64,000 nt of DNA from Leptodactylus fallax (GCA_947044405.1 CAMRHE010000021.1:4882501-4946500); one strand, 5' to 3'; counted from the first letter of the stretch, positions 20,690-33,897 are shown. Numbers and translations: made by a program. The notes: generated by a model not told the origin, from the sequence alone.

Positions 20690-21365
20690 TGTCTCAATTG
20701 AATTCAACTGTATGCCTATACAATTGCTTATGTCTGCCAAAACAATGTGTCATTAAAAGAAAAAAACATATATAGAATGTTTACTTTTTTCAGATATAGC
20801 TGTATTAAAAAACATAGTCAATTGTTGGTTTTCAATACAGTTGAGGTAACTTTATCTTGTCAGAACCCCCCACCAACCGCATGACATTTATAATAATGGT
20901 GTTTTGCCGTCAGGAGTCTCCGTCATAGATTCCATTACATTTGATGGAAAAAAATGACGCAGCATGCAGCACTATTATTTTCAGTAAAACAATGGGACCA
21001 TAATGGAACCTGAAGAACCCAATTATAAGTGAGTGGAGTCTGTACAGCACTATTGGTGGCCATCATAGGTTTATGATGTCTGTTATAAACAATAGCCACA
21101 ATGCAGATGGTAATAGAGCATAACATGTTGTGATTTTCAGTCCAGCCTTGTTATACAGACATTAGGATATTTATTAAAAAAAAAGTTGATCTCATATTTT
21201 CACACTCCCGTGTCTTTTAAAATATTTTATGTGCCAGATTTATCAAAACAACACTCTTCAATACAGTCTTGTTCCCTTACATAGTCAAAAATTTGTTTTC
21301 AAAGTAAAAAAATAAACTTTAACAAACAAAATGTTAACTATGGCAGAAATAACAGAATCTTGTAA
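20690..21365. other. Unclassified, no gene seen
   Basis: No repeat or exon recognised. Confidence 0.4.
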
Positions 21366-21369
21366 TTAA

Positions 21370-21689
21370 AGTGGTTATCCGGTTTCTAACATTGATGGCT
21401 TATACTTAGGATAGGCCATCAATATTAGATCTGTGAGGGACTGACACCTGGGACCCTCCGCAAATCACTCCACAAATTTACACACCGCGAGCTACACAGC
21501 TCACTTGCCGTGCAGACTGTAGCAACGAGTGTAAGCACTGTCACTGAGACAGTGCTGAAATACTTACACTTGCTGCTACAGTTTATACTGTCTTGGTACT
21601 GGTGATCTGCAGGGTCCCGGGTATTGAACCCGTGCAGATCTAATATGGCCTAAGGATAGGCCATCAATGTTAGAAACTGGATAACCCCT
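21370..21689. mobile_element. TTAA-flanked foldback MITE, 320 bp
   Basis: The left end is TTAA (21366-21369) then AGTGGTTATCCGGTTTCTAA; the right end is TTAGAAACTGGATAACCCCT then CTAA. The next inner blocks TAGGATAGGCCATCAATATT and its complement also pair. The family has other copies at 9587 and 33549 and fragments elsewhere in the window. The TTAA target is piggyBac-like; no transposase. Confidence 0.78.
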
Positions 21690-21693
21690 CTAA

Positions 21694-22039
21694 GTTATTA
21701 ATAGTTGTGAATTTCCTCTGCAATCCAGATCAATACGATAGGTTCAAGTAGATGTACCCGATGTGCTAAATTTATGCCTAATAAATAGACACTTCGTATG
21801 CAGAAAACCAAGCGCCTCATCTACAGACCAAAACTGTCAGCCAAAAGGAATTTGTCCTAAAAATGTCTAATAAGGCAACCCAAGAAATATGGCATATGGA
21901 TTGTGTGGTTGCTATTCACACATCACATTACTATTCACAATTATTCATAGCAGTAACTATTCTGGTCAACCAGGATGTAAACATTTATGTGGATAATAAA
22001 AGTATCTAAAATAAAAACAAAATTTAACAACTTTGCAAA
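21694..22039. other. Unclassified, no gene seen
   Basis: No repeat or exon recognised. Confidence 0.4.
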
Positions 22040-22041
22040 TA

Positions 22042-22657
22042 TAGTGGTCCCTCAGGTTAGAATAGCTTTAGGTTACGATATTCTCTGCATTTCAAGGTCT
22101 TTCCTAGGCCATTCAATGTAGAGTGCCACAGATACTACCAGACTGTGGCCTATGTGATTGGCAGGAAGATTGGCAGCTAATTTCCCTGGTAAAACACTTG
22201 TATAAGTAAGTACTTTTAAAGGTATATTACCTTATGAACTTTTATGGCTATACCTCTGGGGCCACATTTATCTTGAGAATTTAGTTCCCTGACCCCCATC
22301 TTGTGGCTGCAGTGTAGGGAGATATGGATGTGTATGCAGGTCTCACTATTCACTTGCATGGGAGTTCCAAAACTACTGTACAGGACCCTGAAGAACTCCT
22401 GTCCTCTACTTAGAAAGCGATGTACATATTGCATCAGCTCTTTCTGGACATCTGTATGTCACAATTTGGTTAATTTGCATTTGTTTTATATTTATTTTGT
22501 TTTATTCTAATTTCCTTTATTTTGAGCTACCATTTTGAGTGCTTTGAAACCAATTACAAGGTTTCCATAGAGGTTTGTTCTTAAGTTATAGCACAGCATT
22601 ACCAACTTACAATGGTCATCCTAGAGCCAAACAACATTGTATCTTGAGGGACCTCTG
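22042..22657. mobile_element. Mariner-type MITE with TA target (616 bp)
   Basis: The left end TAGTGGTCCCTCAGGTTAGA and the right end (complement) CAGAGGTCCCTCAAGATACA form a terminal inverted repeat. TA lies outside both ends (22040-22041, 22658-22659). A second pair lies further in (GTCCTTT-type against GGTCATCCTAGAGCC) but is weak. No transposase inside. Confidence 0.6.
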
Positions 22658-22704
22658 TATTCCTGATTATAAATATTCAAACATTTTGTATATATACTTG
22701 CTAG

Positions 22705-22768
22705 TAGAGCTGTGTCTCCAAGGTAACAGACTACAAACAAGCTTTGTGTAGTCTGATTATCCAGTCAT
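22705..22768 (-). repeat. Dispersed repeat, inverted partner of 16905-16968
   Basis: CTGTGTCTCCAAGGTAACAG through GTCTGATTATCCAGTCATGC matches 16905-16968 in reverse complement. Confidence 0.6.
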
Positions 22769-22779
22769 GCTTCCTTCCT

Positions 22780-25219
22780 CCTGGTACCTACTTTTTCCTA
22801 ACATGCCAAATGTACAGAAAATGTATGAAGCCTCTGTAACCAGCAGGAGTTGGGGTCTACACCTTTGCTATTGCCAAATGTTTCTCCATCACAGCCTCAT
22901 TTGTCAAAAACACAATAGAGTGAGGAGTATTGCTCTTTCAGTTGCTTATAGAAAGATACTTTTGATGCCTTAAAAATTTGGGACAATAGCCTTTTGTGTT
23001 TTGGTACCAACAATGGGTACTAAGTAATTTTCGAGTATTTGTAAATGCTGGTAATATTTCTTGTAGTACTCTTAGATGACATGGTCAATTTAGCCACTCT
23101 GGGTATAACAAAATCCACCAGATCTCCTTCCTGATGCTTAGCTGTATACACCACCAATTGACAATAAAAAATATAGCAAAAGCAGCAATGCAAACTCTAT
23201 TTCCAAATCAGAAAACGTCTTTACACTACTATCACAAAAAAGCTGTCCCAAGTGTAGAATGCCGAGCTTTTCCCAGCACTTAGACTTAATTTTATTTATT
23301 TCCTTAAGGAATTACTGCCCCAAAATTTGAGAAAACACGCCCCCCTAATTCTTCACAGTTGTTTGAATTTTAACCATGTATCACCCATGAGAACCAATGT
23401 TGGATATCTATTTTAAGGTGTAGACAAACATTTTCACATTTCCAAGATTTCAAAAATGTTATGGCTAAAAAAATAAGGACTTTATTATAAAAGTAGATCA
23501 TAGCTATATTAACTGGAACGAAATCCCAATGTATAAAATATCTGAGATATTTATATGATATATGTGATACTAGAAAATAACATGACCGGAATAGTCAAAC
23601 CGCTTTGTACGTCTAGGTATTGGGAGGTTGTACAATGGACTTTGCTCTTTGTTTTAGGTTTTAAATACATATCCTTTGCTATTTGCTCAATTGTACTTGT
23701 CTATGTGAGATACGGAGACTGTTTCCATCTAGATATTGGTTAATGCATTGCATTATGGATATATAGCGCACATTTATGTATAATAAATATTTACCATAAC
23801 ATCTTATTATTTTTACATGAGAATATTGGGGCATTTTAAATTTCTTTGTTAAAATGTTTCCAGACTCCTATGTAAAAGCTGTAACAGAAATATATGGAGA
23901 TATATGTATGGCTAGAAGGAAATGATAGATTAATCTTATCAGAGAAATACGGGATAGAAAGTCCCATTAAGATCAAAGTGTATTTCCATGATTGCTGTGT
24001 AATGAATAACATCTTGCTGGTGAGGTAATGGTGGGAATCTAACAAATATAACTGGACAGGTATTGGAGCATCCCATGTACTAGTGTCAAATCCATAGGCG
24101 TTCTATCTAGTGTAGATTCATTTGTAACTTTAGGATTTAAGACTGCGTTATTTGTGCATTATATAGCACATAACTCTCTGATTTACGATAACACAGACTA
24201 GGCTTTACCTGAAGTCCTGTGTAAAAAAGATGGATATCACAAAGAATTGTGACCAACAATGACAAACTCATCTTGACTATATCTCTACATTTTATTAATA
24301 CAGCGTGGTATAACATTGTTCCCATATAGTCAGGTCTTAATGAAATCCCGCATTTTACTCCTTTATCCAGCTATCATTCAATGTTTTTTTTTAGTATAGA
24401 TAATATATAACCAATTTTGTTACTTTAAAAACCTGCATCTCAAGGGTTTTACTGCAGACTTTCATCAATGCTCTCTAGACTATAATCCCCACTATCTTCA
24501 CATTATCTTCTCACAGGCAGTATGAATTGTAGTCCGGCCATGGCTAGTGATCATACAGTCGTCATGCTTTCATTATCATAAAATGACACTTATCCTGCGG
24601 TCCCTATTATATGGGCCTCATCCATTTCCATCATAGGATCCCATTGTCATATATTTATTGATGAATTTTGAATTTTTGAATCCTATGGTTACTTGTAACT
24701 TTACTAATAAAACCTCAAAACCATTAGCAATTTTCAGTTCTTATCAATAGTAAAATGCACTCTTATATATATGTCCCTCTGTGTATTTGTGTATGTATGT
24801 GCTTATGTATGTATCTGCAGTACAGTATGGGTATGCACAGGTGTGTATATATTAATAGGCCTGTGGAAATGATATTAGATTGTAAGCTTCATTGGGGAGC
24901 AAGCATAGTCAAACATCTTTGAATAAAACCCTGGCTAGAATAAAAGTAATAACAATAGTAGAAGTAATAATTAATATAAATGGTTCATACTGAGATTGTA
25001 AAACTTGTAAATTTTTCATTTACTTGTTACTTTATTATAATTTTTCAATATAAAAAATGGTCAACAAATGGGGTCCTTAAAGATTTACTTCAAGCATAAA
25101 TTCACATGTATAATTGTAAATCTTTTTCAATAAAAGACCAATAAATGAGTGTACTAGAGGAAGAAAAATGGGGCATATAACCTCTTAAATGCCAAAGTCT
25201 GTCTCTCACTTCTCCCCTT
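22780..25219. other. Long AT-rich region, no gene seen
   Basis: No transposon ends, tandem arrays or coding motifs were recognised. Short frames (for example 23555-23743) are without features. Probably ordinary intergenic DNA. Confidence 0.4.
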
Positions 25220-25365
25220 CAGCTTCTCAGGCCCAATACAAAATCTATAATAGGATCCCCCAATCTATTACACGTTGTTTATAGCACGCTTGTGTACAAG
25301 AGAGGTCTTTGGGCCCCCTTTGTCAGCAAGGCCTGAGAGTGACTGTAACGTTTGCATCCACTTTC
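25220..25365. repeat. Fragment of the hAT MITE family of 36826-37003
   Basis: TCAGGCCCAATACAAAATCT then ATAATAGGATCCCCCAATC and GGTCTTTGGGCCCCCTTT correspond to the interior of the element at 36826-37003. The termini are decayed. Confidence 0.55.
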
Positions 25366-25539
25366 TTCAATAAAGTATCAAGGGGAAGTGTTATTATTTC
25401 TCAGATACACATGTATTAAATAATTTACACATTACAAAATGTGTTATTGTTATAATGCTATTATTATTTTTATACACTAAATGTGGTATAATTCTTCATC
25501 ATAGCACAGTGAAAAATATACATCTGTATTGTCTATATC
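25366..25539. other. AT-rich spacer
   Basis: Nothing recognised. Confidence 0.4.
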
Positions 25540-26530
25540 ACACATCTCACCTCTGCAGACATGAATTTAGTACAAAAGAAACCCCCAAGAATGTTTGTTG
25601 CCACACTGATATTCACCCTTAGAGGGCAGTGGTTTTCCACTTATGTCCCTTCCAGGCCTCTCTATTTGCATAGGATTTGAATATGTTGTGCTCCTCTCTT
25701 TTTATGATCGCAGCTGACCTAATACTTCTTTTTCAATTGGATATAATGCTGATCACATGAAGAGATGTAAGCTGGCACATAATAATACAATCTCTAACAG
25801 CTTATCATACAATGACAAAAGGCGCCATTATCTGCCTTTAATATTTATAATAATATAAATATCACATATCGACAACAAGAAATTCATAACATATATGTAG
25901 TACGGTATATGACACAGAAAAAGCGGAAGAGAAAAACATGGGTACTAATGTGATTCTGCAGCAGATGCCATGTACGGATGGAAATGCCTGTGCCCCAATT
26001 CAGTCATTAGCAGGACGCACACTCTTGATTTTAATGTAACTCCTATTTTGCCATAAATAAGAACAATCCTGGTTCAAGAGAGATTATTATATTTCCTCTC
26101 CGCGCTCTGGCGCTATGCATACACATGGCAAAATGAGGTTGTGCAAACACAAAGGGGAATATTTCCCCATTGCTGTAATGTCACCCTTACATGTTCGCTC
26201 ACCTTATTATTGCTAACAGGCTGGTTAGCATTGGGTCACCTCTGCATCTCCGTCTTCCCTCAGCAGGGTCACTTATCTCCAGGCTAGATTTAGGAGGAGG
26301 GTTTATGCATTCTCTCATCCCACTTGCTCTTATTATTTTCTGTTTGTCCCCTGTCATATTTTTCTACTGTCTGCCTGACAAGAGATTGGCAACATTAACC
26401 CTTTTCCTCCTAGCATGTTGCTATAGGTCTCCTGCATCCTGCAGCGGGCGGCCTCACAGAGACCTATCTACCTGTTCCTTTTTATTTCCTTATTTCAGAA
26501 ATTGCCATTATTGTTATTATATTTATGGTA
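25540..26530. other. Candidate conserved non-coding region
   Basis: Repeat-free and compositionally complex. It includes TCTATTTGCATAGGATTTGA near 25660 (octamer-like), ATGACAAAAGGCGCCATTAT near 25810 and a GC-richer block 26095-26490. The open frame 26191-26628 has no domain and ends in low-complexity AT. Appearance only; no alignment. Confidence 0.28.
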
Positions 26531-27039
26531 GCGTATTTACCTATTATAAGTACCGTAAAAAAGAAAAAAAAAATGCATATATATATATAATTATATATAT
26601 TTTATTTCATGTGTGTTCTATATCCTAAACATACTTAGCATGGAAGAAATGATGCCTCTGCCCAAGGTTTTGCCCATTAGAATGCCTAAGGATAATTTTG
26701 CACACACCCATTATAATTATAGTTGTGTTATTTTGCAGCAGTCCAAAGAAAATAGCATTATTTTTTGTCTCAATTTTTAATGGACTGTGAAAAAAATGAT
26801 TATGCTCTGTGACTACAGTTCATTAGTTATAACCTCAGAAATATAGGACATTTTCTCTCTCTCTTTTTTTTTTTTTTAATATGTGGATTATTTCCGTAAT
26901 AAAATTCCTTGCCCTTCCTCAAAAGCAGCAAAGCAGACATGAGCGAAATCCTGATTTTTATTGAGAAGGCATATAATTCATTTCTCCCCTATCTCTGCTC
27001 ACCATCCCCCATGTTCCTGCCCAAAAATGAATGTGCTGA
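26531..27039. other. AT-rich with short (AT)n at 26575-26602 and a T run near 26865
   Basis: No gene or transposon recognised. Confidence 0.45.
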
Positions 27040-27260
27040 AATACTATTAGGCTGTCTGGTTATGTATTTTTGATGAGCCCATGCAAGACACTGGCTGACC
27101 CTGCACGGCACGTGTTAGAATTGCACTGAAGAAGCTTTTCATTTAAGTTATGCTATCCAGTCTAGGTGACCTCTATTAAATAAAAAGGGAGCAAACAACC
27201 TTTCCTGCGGCCTTTGGGACCTTTTCCTTCAAAGATTATTTTTTTCTATTATCATGTACA
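27040..27260. other. Candidate conserved non-coding element
   Basis: Balanced composition with CCTGCACGGCACGTGTTAGA, ATCCAGTCTAGGTGACCTC and a CTTTCCTGCGGCC block. No repeat signature. Appearance only. Confidence 0.28.
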
Positions 27261-27960
27261 TTAAATGTAACATTACTATCTTTATGGCTGAACATATTTT
27301 CTCTTTTTTTTTTCTTACTGTAGAAGGATTTTTCTATAGAGGTGGAATCTCATAATTCAGTCTCTGTGGTCAGATTATTAAAATTACCTGTTTTCTCAAA
27401 GAGACAAGACCTGAATACAAAACGTTTCTTTTTGTGAACACAAAGAAGAAATAATGATAATAAAAAAAAAATTATCAGAAAATGGGGAAAATAATTTAAC
27501 CATACACGTGAGCCAAGAATTCTGTTTCAAATAAAGAAAAAAATCTTTATTTTGGTATTTGTGCAACCCTTGAATATCTAGAGTTGACTGAAAATGTTCT
27601 TTTTAACATCTATCTCTCATCTATCATCTGCTTTAGTCCTGATGTATTCATTTTGCAAATAAAATTTTGTAGTGTGAAGTCTTGAATGATAAAAATATTC
27701 TGGTACCGTCCTCAAATTTTTAAATTTCTTTTTTTTTCTTAGTAATTTGCACATCGATGGATAACTTACATATTTGACTGTTTTACTGACTACTTGAGAT
27801 CCTATTTTAAGAGCTATTTGTAAAGCATTAAGATGTGACCCACCCCAAGTCATGTCCTCCCCCTTGAGCTGTACACTTCACGATGCTTTGACTGTTCACT
27901 TAACATGGAGTTGTCTTTTATTTTTTTTTTTATAAACCCAGGCACAACACACAGAAAGAG
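27261..27960. other. AT-rich, no gene seen
   Basis: Runs of A and T. A short balanced block at 27760-27900 could be conserved. Nothing coding. Confidence 0.35.
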
Positions 27961-28004
27961 GAGGAGGAAGGAGGGAGAGAGAGAGAGAGAGAGGGAGAGA
28001 GAGG
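27961..28004. repeat. (GA)n purine tract
   Basis: Imperfect GA/GGA run on the plus strand. Confidence 0.95.
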
Positions 28005-28850
28005 TAAAAACTAAAAACCCTGAAGGACGGGTCTCAAAAAAATCTAAAGAAACCGCGGGGAATTTCTTTTTAAGACCAACAGAAAGCAAGCCGTCTTGTG
28101 GTAAGGTTGCTTTTTTGGCTTCTATGGTGTCTTACGTTTTATCCTGTCCATCTACTTAGTTGTCTAATTGTGGCTTCCTCAGAGGACTGGAGATTGATGG
28201 GTGTGGAATTCAGCGAACTTCCTTGCTTAAGTCATATGAGGGTGGCACTCATGTAAATATGCAAATTGGGTGGCAGGGCTGCCTTGTTGACACGTGTATG
28301 TGTTCCTTGCCTCTCCCCACCTCCCCATCTGATCTTCAACAGATCGCTCTTGTTTCTTGTGATCACCAGCTCTGCGTGTTGAAAAGGAAAATGTGTGTGT
28401 GTGAAGGAAAGGAGGGTTGTAAGAAAAATATTACGGAGCTGCAGGGCATGCTTCCTTGACAGGATTGCTGCGAATTTCCAATATTAATGTGTGCCTTTTT
28501 TTCTGTCTTCATTTGCATGTCAAAGTATGGAAGGTGTGAGACCAGAGATTAGTATTGAAATGACATAATGATGTAATGATTAAAATCGGATGACTTCTGT
28601 GAACAAGTAGAGTGGCGGAGGGAGGTGTGTGTGTGTTGTGTGTGTGTGTGAAGGGGGGAGGGAGGTGATGGAGCAAGAAAGGAAGTAAAGCATCTTCTCC
28701 CTGCTCGGCGTCTGTTCATCAGAATGTTTAGATTAGAATGATAATGATGATGATGATGATGATCATTTCATCTAAAAGGAGACTCCATCTTCATCTCTAT
28801 TTGCATTCATGAAGCTGTATAATTTTATTATGCATACTTAATTATCACTT
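28005..28850. other. Candidate regulatory region with (GT)n and (GAT)n
   Basis: 28622-28652 is an interrupted GT run and 28741-28764 a GAT run. 28795-28850 has dense homeodomain-type cores (ATTATGCATACTTAATTATC). Frames at 27905-28159 and 28160-28459 carry no recognisable domain and I do not call them genes. Confidence 0.3.
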
Positions 28851-29459
28851 ACCTACCCCATACTGCTGACAATTTTATACATGCAGCCAATGTAAATGTA
28901 AAAAATAATAAAAAAATAAATTAAAAAATGATTAAGATATTGTTAGTTTTGCACTAATCCAGCCATCTAAAAATTACATACATTTTGAAAAATAAAATAA
29001 AGATTTTTTTTTAAATTAGTTTTAAAGTCAATACATTTTTTTAAGTAAAAAATATCACGTTAAGTTACAAAGATTATAATTGTCTATTAGTGCTCAAGTA
29101 TAATATAGAGCAATAAAAGGGAATTTTACAATATGAGCGGCACACGTACAGTGATATATATTGACTACCACGCATGTGTTGTGCCTTATAGAAGCATAGC
29201 ACGTATATATTACATAATATTTCATCTGCAGGTGCAGCAGAGCTATTAGTATCCCCAATCACAGGCAAAACCATAACACATTGTGAAAAAATACCATGAG
29301 TCGTGCCAAGTGACAGTCTCACAGTGAAACTGTGTTGACAAGCTCAGCTCTGCTACTGTAGATCAAATGAGAGAATCAATGACATGGGCACACATTAAAT
29401 ATTCTCTTATCTACCATGGTATATTAATGCAACTGATCATATATTACTGATAGATATTA
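28851..29459. other. AT-rich, no gene seen
   Basis: A/T runs at 28895-29060. Nothing else recognised. Confidence 0.4.
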
Positions 29460-30050
29460 GTTGCCCTATATTGTGGAGACTGAAAAGATTATTTTGTGTG
29501 GTCCTGCAATGTCATTACATCCATACCTTCTTAAACTACTATGGCCAAGGATAGGAAAGTCCCCACTCGGTAGCAGTTTCACCTGATTTTTACTCCTGGA
29601 GTGATGTTTTACTGTTCTCTCGGAACTGTGCAGTGCCAATAAAGAAGAAAGGCAGCAATGAGGATTTGGTGCTATTGATCTGCCCAAGGGGATCATTAGG
29701 CATCACTATCAATCTACAAATCAGTAGGCCTGTGTTACTTGCTTGGGCAGTCATTGCCAATTTGTTTCTATTACATAGCCGAGCCCGGAGGTGTTTGATG
29801 AGCGAGTCTGGTGTTCAGCTCGACACTGCTGAGAATACACACTTAATGTTGCTGAGATGTTTAAGGGACTTTATATTGCTTTTTTTCCCGCTCTCAAATA
29901 TGTCGCTTTTTTCATTTTTGTTCCGTTACACCACAATTATTTAGCTGTCACAATGCATAAAGAGACCTGTGGGCAGCCATGTACACCTATGTTTAAGAAC
30001 ACACATGGATCCGCTCACGCTATGAACTATTCTGCACTGTAAAAACATGC
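29460..30050. other. Candidate conserved non-coding element
   Basis: Repeat-free, moderately GC-rich. Blocks such as GGCAGTCATTGCCAATTTGT and TAGCCGAGCCCGGAGGTGTT stand out from the AT-rich surroundings. Two overlapping open frames (29633-29944, 29857-30042) have no motif. Appearance only. Confidence 0.3.
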
Positions 30051-30539
30051 ATAGTCAGTGACAAAAAAAAATATATTTCCCTCCTATACTGGATACAGTG
30101 ACTTGAAATTCACCATGGATGTGAGAGCTGATATAGCTTTTAAGTCACATAACAAAAATACTGGCAAAACAGCTGCCACTTTGTCATAATATGATTACTA
30201 CAAGAATATGTTGCAGGGGCTTTTAACCTCTTCACCTCCAGAATTCTAGTATTTTGCAGGTTTTACTTAGAAAAAGCAAAAGTATTCAGTTCCTCAGTCC
30301 ATGCCTAGATGATGCAGATGAAAGAGCATGTCATCCACCAATCCAGGACAGAAACAAGGGTTTAATTTGACTCTAAAGAATATATATAGATCGTAATCTA
30401 TCTATCTATCTATCTATCTATCTATTTATTTCATATCTATCTACCTGTCGGTCTGTCTATGCAAACATCCCACAAACATGGTTGTGTGTATGTGCGTGTG
30501 TATTTTTACAGGCGATTATAATTATTAACATTTCCCTTA
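30051..30539. other. AT-rich with (ATCT)n at 30396-30426
   Basis: The tetranucleotide run has about eight units, then imperfect TATTTATT and CTGTCGGTCTGTC continuation. No gene. Confidence 0.6.
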
Positions 30540-31260
30540 ATTTATGATATTATGTCAACTCTTTGTTTCCCTCATAAACATGCTATTCCAGAAATAGTAA
30601 CATGTGGGTTTCTAAAAAGCTTGTAAAATCTGAGTTATTTTGTGTTTTTCCTCAAACTATCAGCACAAATGTTCCAGCCTTTCCATGTTGTGATGTGCTG
30701 GCTGTTATGTTACAGATCAGGACCCCGTCTAAGCTTTTGCATGCCACAAATTGGTCATGCTTCCACATATGCTAGCACTCTAATGAGTTTCATAAAAAAT
30801 AGGCAGAAATATTCATGACTCTCATAAAAGATATCATGTTTTATCCTCTTCTCCCTGGGCTTGTTCTTACCAGATATTTTATAAGTTCAGGAAAATATTT
30901 GTCATGCCACCCAAACCAACCTGAAATGGCCAAATGACTCCATACAATCATCCCCCCATAGTCATTGTGAATAATTATACTTTATTTATAGAGCAGATTG
31001 GCAGCACAGTGCATGGTGGTGGACAAAGCAGACACTCAGCGAGATAAATGGTTTGTCAACGGTGACGTATATCATAGCAGGCAGACACAAAAGATATCCA
31101 GGGCCCTGCCCAGACGACCTTTCCATCCAGAGGGTCATTTTATAGAATTAGCTAGAATAAAGCCCCCTGACATTATATTTACATGCAGGAGCATCCATTT
31201 ATTATCTTATGAAGCCTGAATTGGGGGATTGCAGAGGGGGAGCTTATTGCACACGTTAAC
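30540..31260. other. Candidate conserved non-coding element (best in the window)
   Basis: Seven hundred bases without repeat signature. The densest part, 31010-31220, contains CGAGATAAATGGTTTGTCAA, CGGTGACGTATATCATAGCA and ATTAGCTAGAATAAAGCCCC, a packing of recognisable core motifs (GATA, TGACG, TTAGC) that is typical of vertebrate developmental enhancers. An open frame at 30998-31219 starts inside but has no domain and no splice or start context, so I do not call it an exon. Alignment to other vertebrates would settle it. Confidence 0.38.
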
Positions 31261-31419
31261 ATTGTCTTTTAGTGAAGTGTTATAATAGTCTTGCAGCTCT
31301 TGAATAGATATAGTAGCAGTAATGTAATATTTATGAAGGCCTGTCTACTATACCCAGCTGTATATTGTCTTTGGAGGAGGTCTCAAGTCTTCTCTCAGAT
31401 TCCATTTTTTGAATAATGT
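31261..31419. other. Spacer
   Basis: Nothing recognised. Confidence 0.4.
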
Positions 31420-31700
31420 GTTGTTAGTGGATTTTAAAGCCGTTATCTTTGTTATTCACGAAAGCATTGAGGAAACAAATTGTGCAACCTCTCCTTATCA
31501 GATACTGCTGGAAAGAAGCTGTGCTTTTTAGTGATTCTGATGTATGAAATACTCGCTTCAAAAGGGAAAAATGTCTGCTTGCTCTCATTATAAGAGGACG
31601 GCCATTGTTAGAGCACAATTGGGGCCCTCCTTCGTGTTTTTCACTTTGTAACAAAAATCCTGAATGGGGCACCTTGTGGCTTGAAACTTAAGCAACTTTT
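31420..31700. other. Candidate conserved non-coding element
   Basis: Balanced, repeat-free: CGTTATCTTTGTTATTCACG (Sox-like TTTGTTAT), TCTCCTTATCAGATACTGC (GATA-like), CTCATTATAAGAGGACGGCC. Appearance only. Confidence 0.32.
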
Positions 31701-33548
31701 ATTCTTTTTTTTTTTTGCTTTTTTTATTGAGAACTGGCGCTTCATAGAATTTTAATTGCTAAGGCAGGAAGTGCAGCTTCTCTCGTACTGAATGCAAAGG
31801 GGAGCATGGGCATTTCTTTTCATTTACTACCTAAGTAGCCCTGATGCATGTAGGTTATACAGGAAGTTACAGGAGGAAATAGTTTGTGTACTGTCTCTTG
31901 TGGGTAAGTGTAATGATTTAGGGAGATTTACTGTGTATTGCATGTGAGGTTATGTCAATAACTACACTACAGCAGACAGATGTTACACTGTTGTGAATTG
32001 GAATTTAGGGAATCTCATTGAAATTGTACAGTTGAAAATTGTGATGTTTCATAGTTCCATATAACATATGCTATCCTAAACTGTAAAGGTCCATGCACAA
32101 GGCATGGACTATATTACAGATCTCAGGGAAATCAATTTGCCACTTGATGAAGGTGGTACCATATTCTGCCCTTGAAGCAATTCTTGTAGGGGACAATACC
32201 ACGACAATACAGAATAAAAATTGAAGGCACGCAGAGGTACAGTGTGGCCATCGGTGTTCCCTTATGAATTTGAACCACACATTTCTGATATAGAGATTCA
32301 TGCATGAGGCCTTATAAAAATGTATAATCAAGGTTAAGGTTGAGGCCATACATCACAATTTTCAGAAAATTGTGGCAAAGTCACAATAGGAACCCTAATG
32401 CTGGTATAGTATAGCCTACATAACTCAATACAAGTATATTAATAAATGTGATCAGTCTGTGCATACAGATTATACGCCAATTAAGTCAATTTACATATTC
32501 TGTCTTGCACTTAATTGACCATATTATGGCAGTAAACAATACTGACAGTTCAGCTTTTCCTATGTGCATAGTATTTGAGTGTCTTTTCTTTACAGGACGA
32601 TTGCTGCTTCTCCATTGTCTCCAGAATAATTCTCTGCTACATGATTGATGTAATAGTAGATGAGATATAGATGTCTGTTTTTAAGTCATTCATACTGTCT
32701 ATATTGTGTCTTTATAAGCTGTACTATTATTGGGCCTGACTTGATTCTTCTACGTATTTTCTATTTTATGTTTGTATTTGTAGCACAAACCCTTAAGAAA
32801 TATCTTAATTCCTCTAACATGGCATTCAGTAATCCAGAAAGTCTGTAATCTGGCACATGCTTCCAAAAGTGTCATATAATGTGGGGTTTTACAGAAGCAG
32901 AAGAGCCAAATAAGATCTATGACTGATAAGAAAAACAGAATTGTGTACATTACGCTTCTTAGCATAATATATATTTCTACTGATTTTCTTAAATGAGTTG
33001 CCTACTCCATATGACTATAACACTAGTAATTTTCTAATGAAAGGTACTGCAACTTTTTTATATAATAATTTCAATTCCACAACATATGATCTTTGCTATT
33101 TCTCTGAATAGAAACATGCCTGCTCATGTTTAGGCCAGGTTCATAGGAATGTCTAAAATATTGTTGTATTAAATTTGTATGTACATACGTAAATATGTAT
33201 GTGCAGTCTGTATGTCTGCAGACCAAGAGGCTGTCAGAGACAGTTGAAGTGGTCTCCATGAAAATGTTGTCTGCAGTATGGACAGAAATAAAGCATGCTG
33301 CAAATGGTGGTGTGAATTGCACCATTCACTACTATGGGTCTATGTATGCAGCCTGTTTTGATACGCAGACAGCACAAAAATATGCATGTCTGAATTAGCA
33401 TTTAGTGACTAAAAATACATGCTCTGATCTAGATCTGCTTATCTAGCCATTAAGTTTTTTTTATTTTATTTTTATAGTGAATCAGTCTAGACAGACTTCT
33501 TTAAACTAAACACAGCATAAGCACAAATCTTGTTCTTGTCCCAATATA
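31701..33548. other. Unclassified, no gene seen
   Basis: AT-rich intergenic-looking sequence. Open frames of 60-92 residues are featureless. Confidence 0.4.
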
Positions 33549-33893
33549 TTAGGGTGGTAAAGAGATATTAGTCTTAGGATAGGTGATCAAATGAAAATCA
33601 GCCAGAGTCTCACGCCTGTTACCTCCATGGATCAACTGTTTGAAGTAGCATGGGACTGAGCTGCGAACAGGCCATGTGACCGATGAAAGTGAAGTCACAT
33701 GGCCTGTGAAATAGGAATGGCAGTATTCAAATGTACAACGCTGTTCTTGGTAAGTAGTGAAAAGTCTACAACACTTACCTGTACTCTGTGATTCCTTGGT
33801 TGGCTGGGGTCCTGGGTGCCGGACTCCCGCACATCTTCATTTGATGACCTATCCTAGGATAGGTTATCAATTATTAACTTTGGAAAACCCCTT
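33549..33893. mobile_element. TTAA-flanked foldback MITE
   Basis: The right end is well kept: CCTATCCTAGGATAGGTTAT, then AACTTTGGAAAACCCCTT and TTAA (33894-33897). The left end is decayed, but TTAGGATAGGTGATCAAATG pairs with the right arm. The interior GGACTGAGCTGCGAACAGGC matches 15890-16085 in type. Confidence 0.7.
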
Positions 33894-33897
33894 TTAA

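Noticed and set aside
26191..26628. 145-residue open frame
   Set aside because: No domain, low-complexity AT-coded tail, no splice or start signals; more likely within non-coding conserved-looking DNA.
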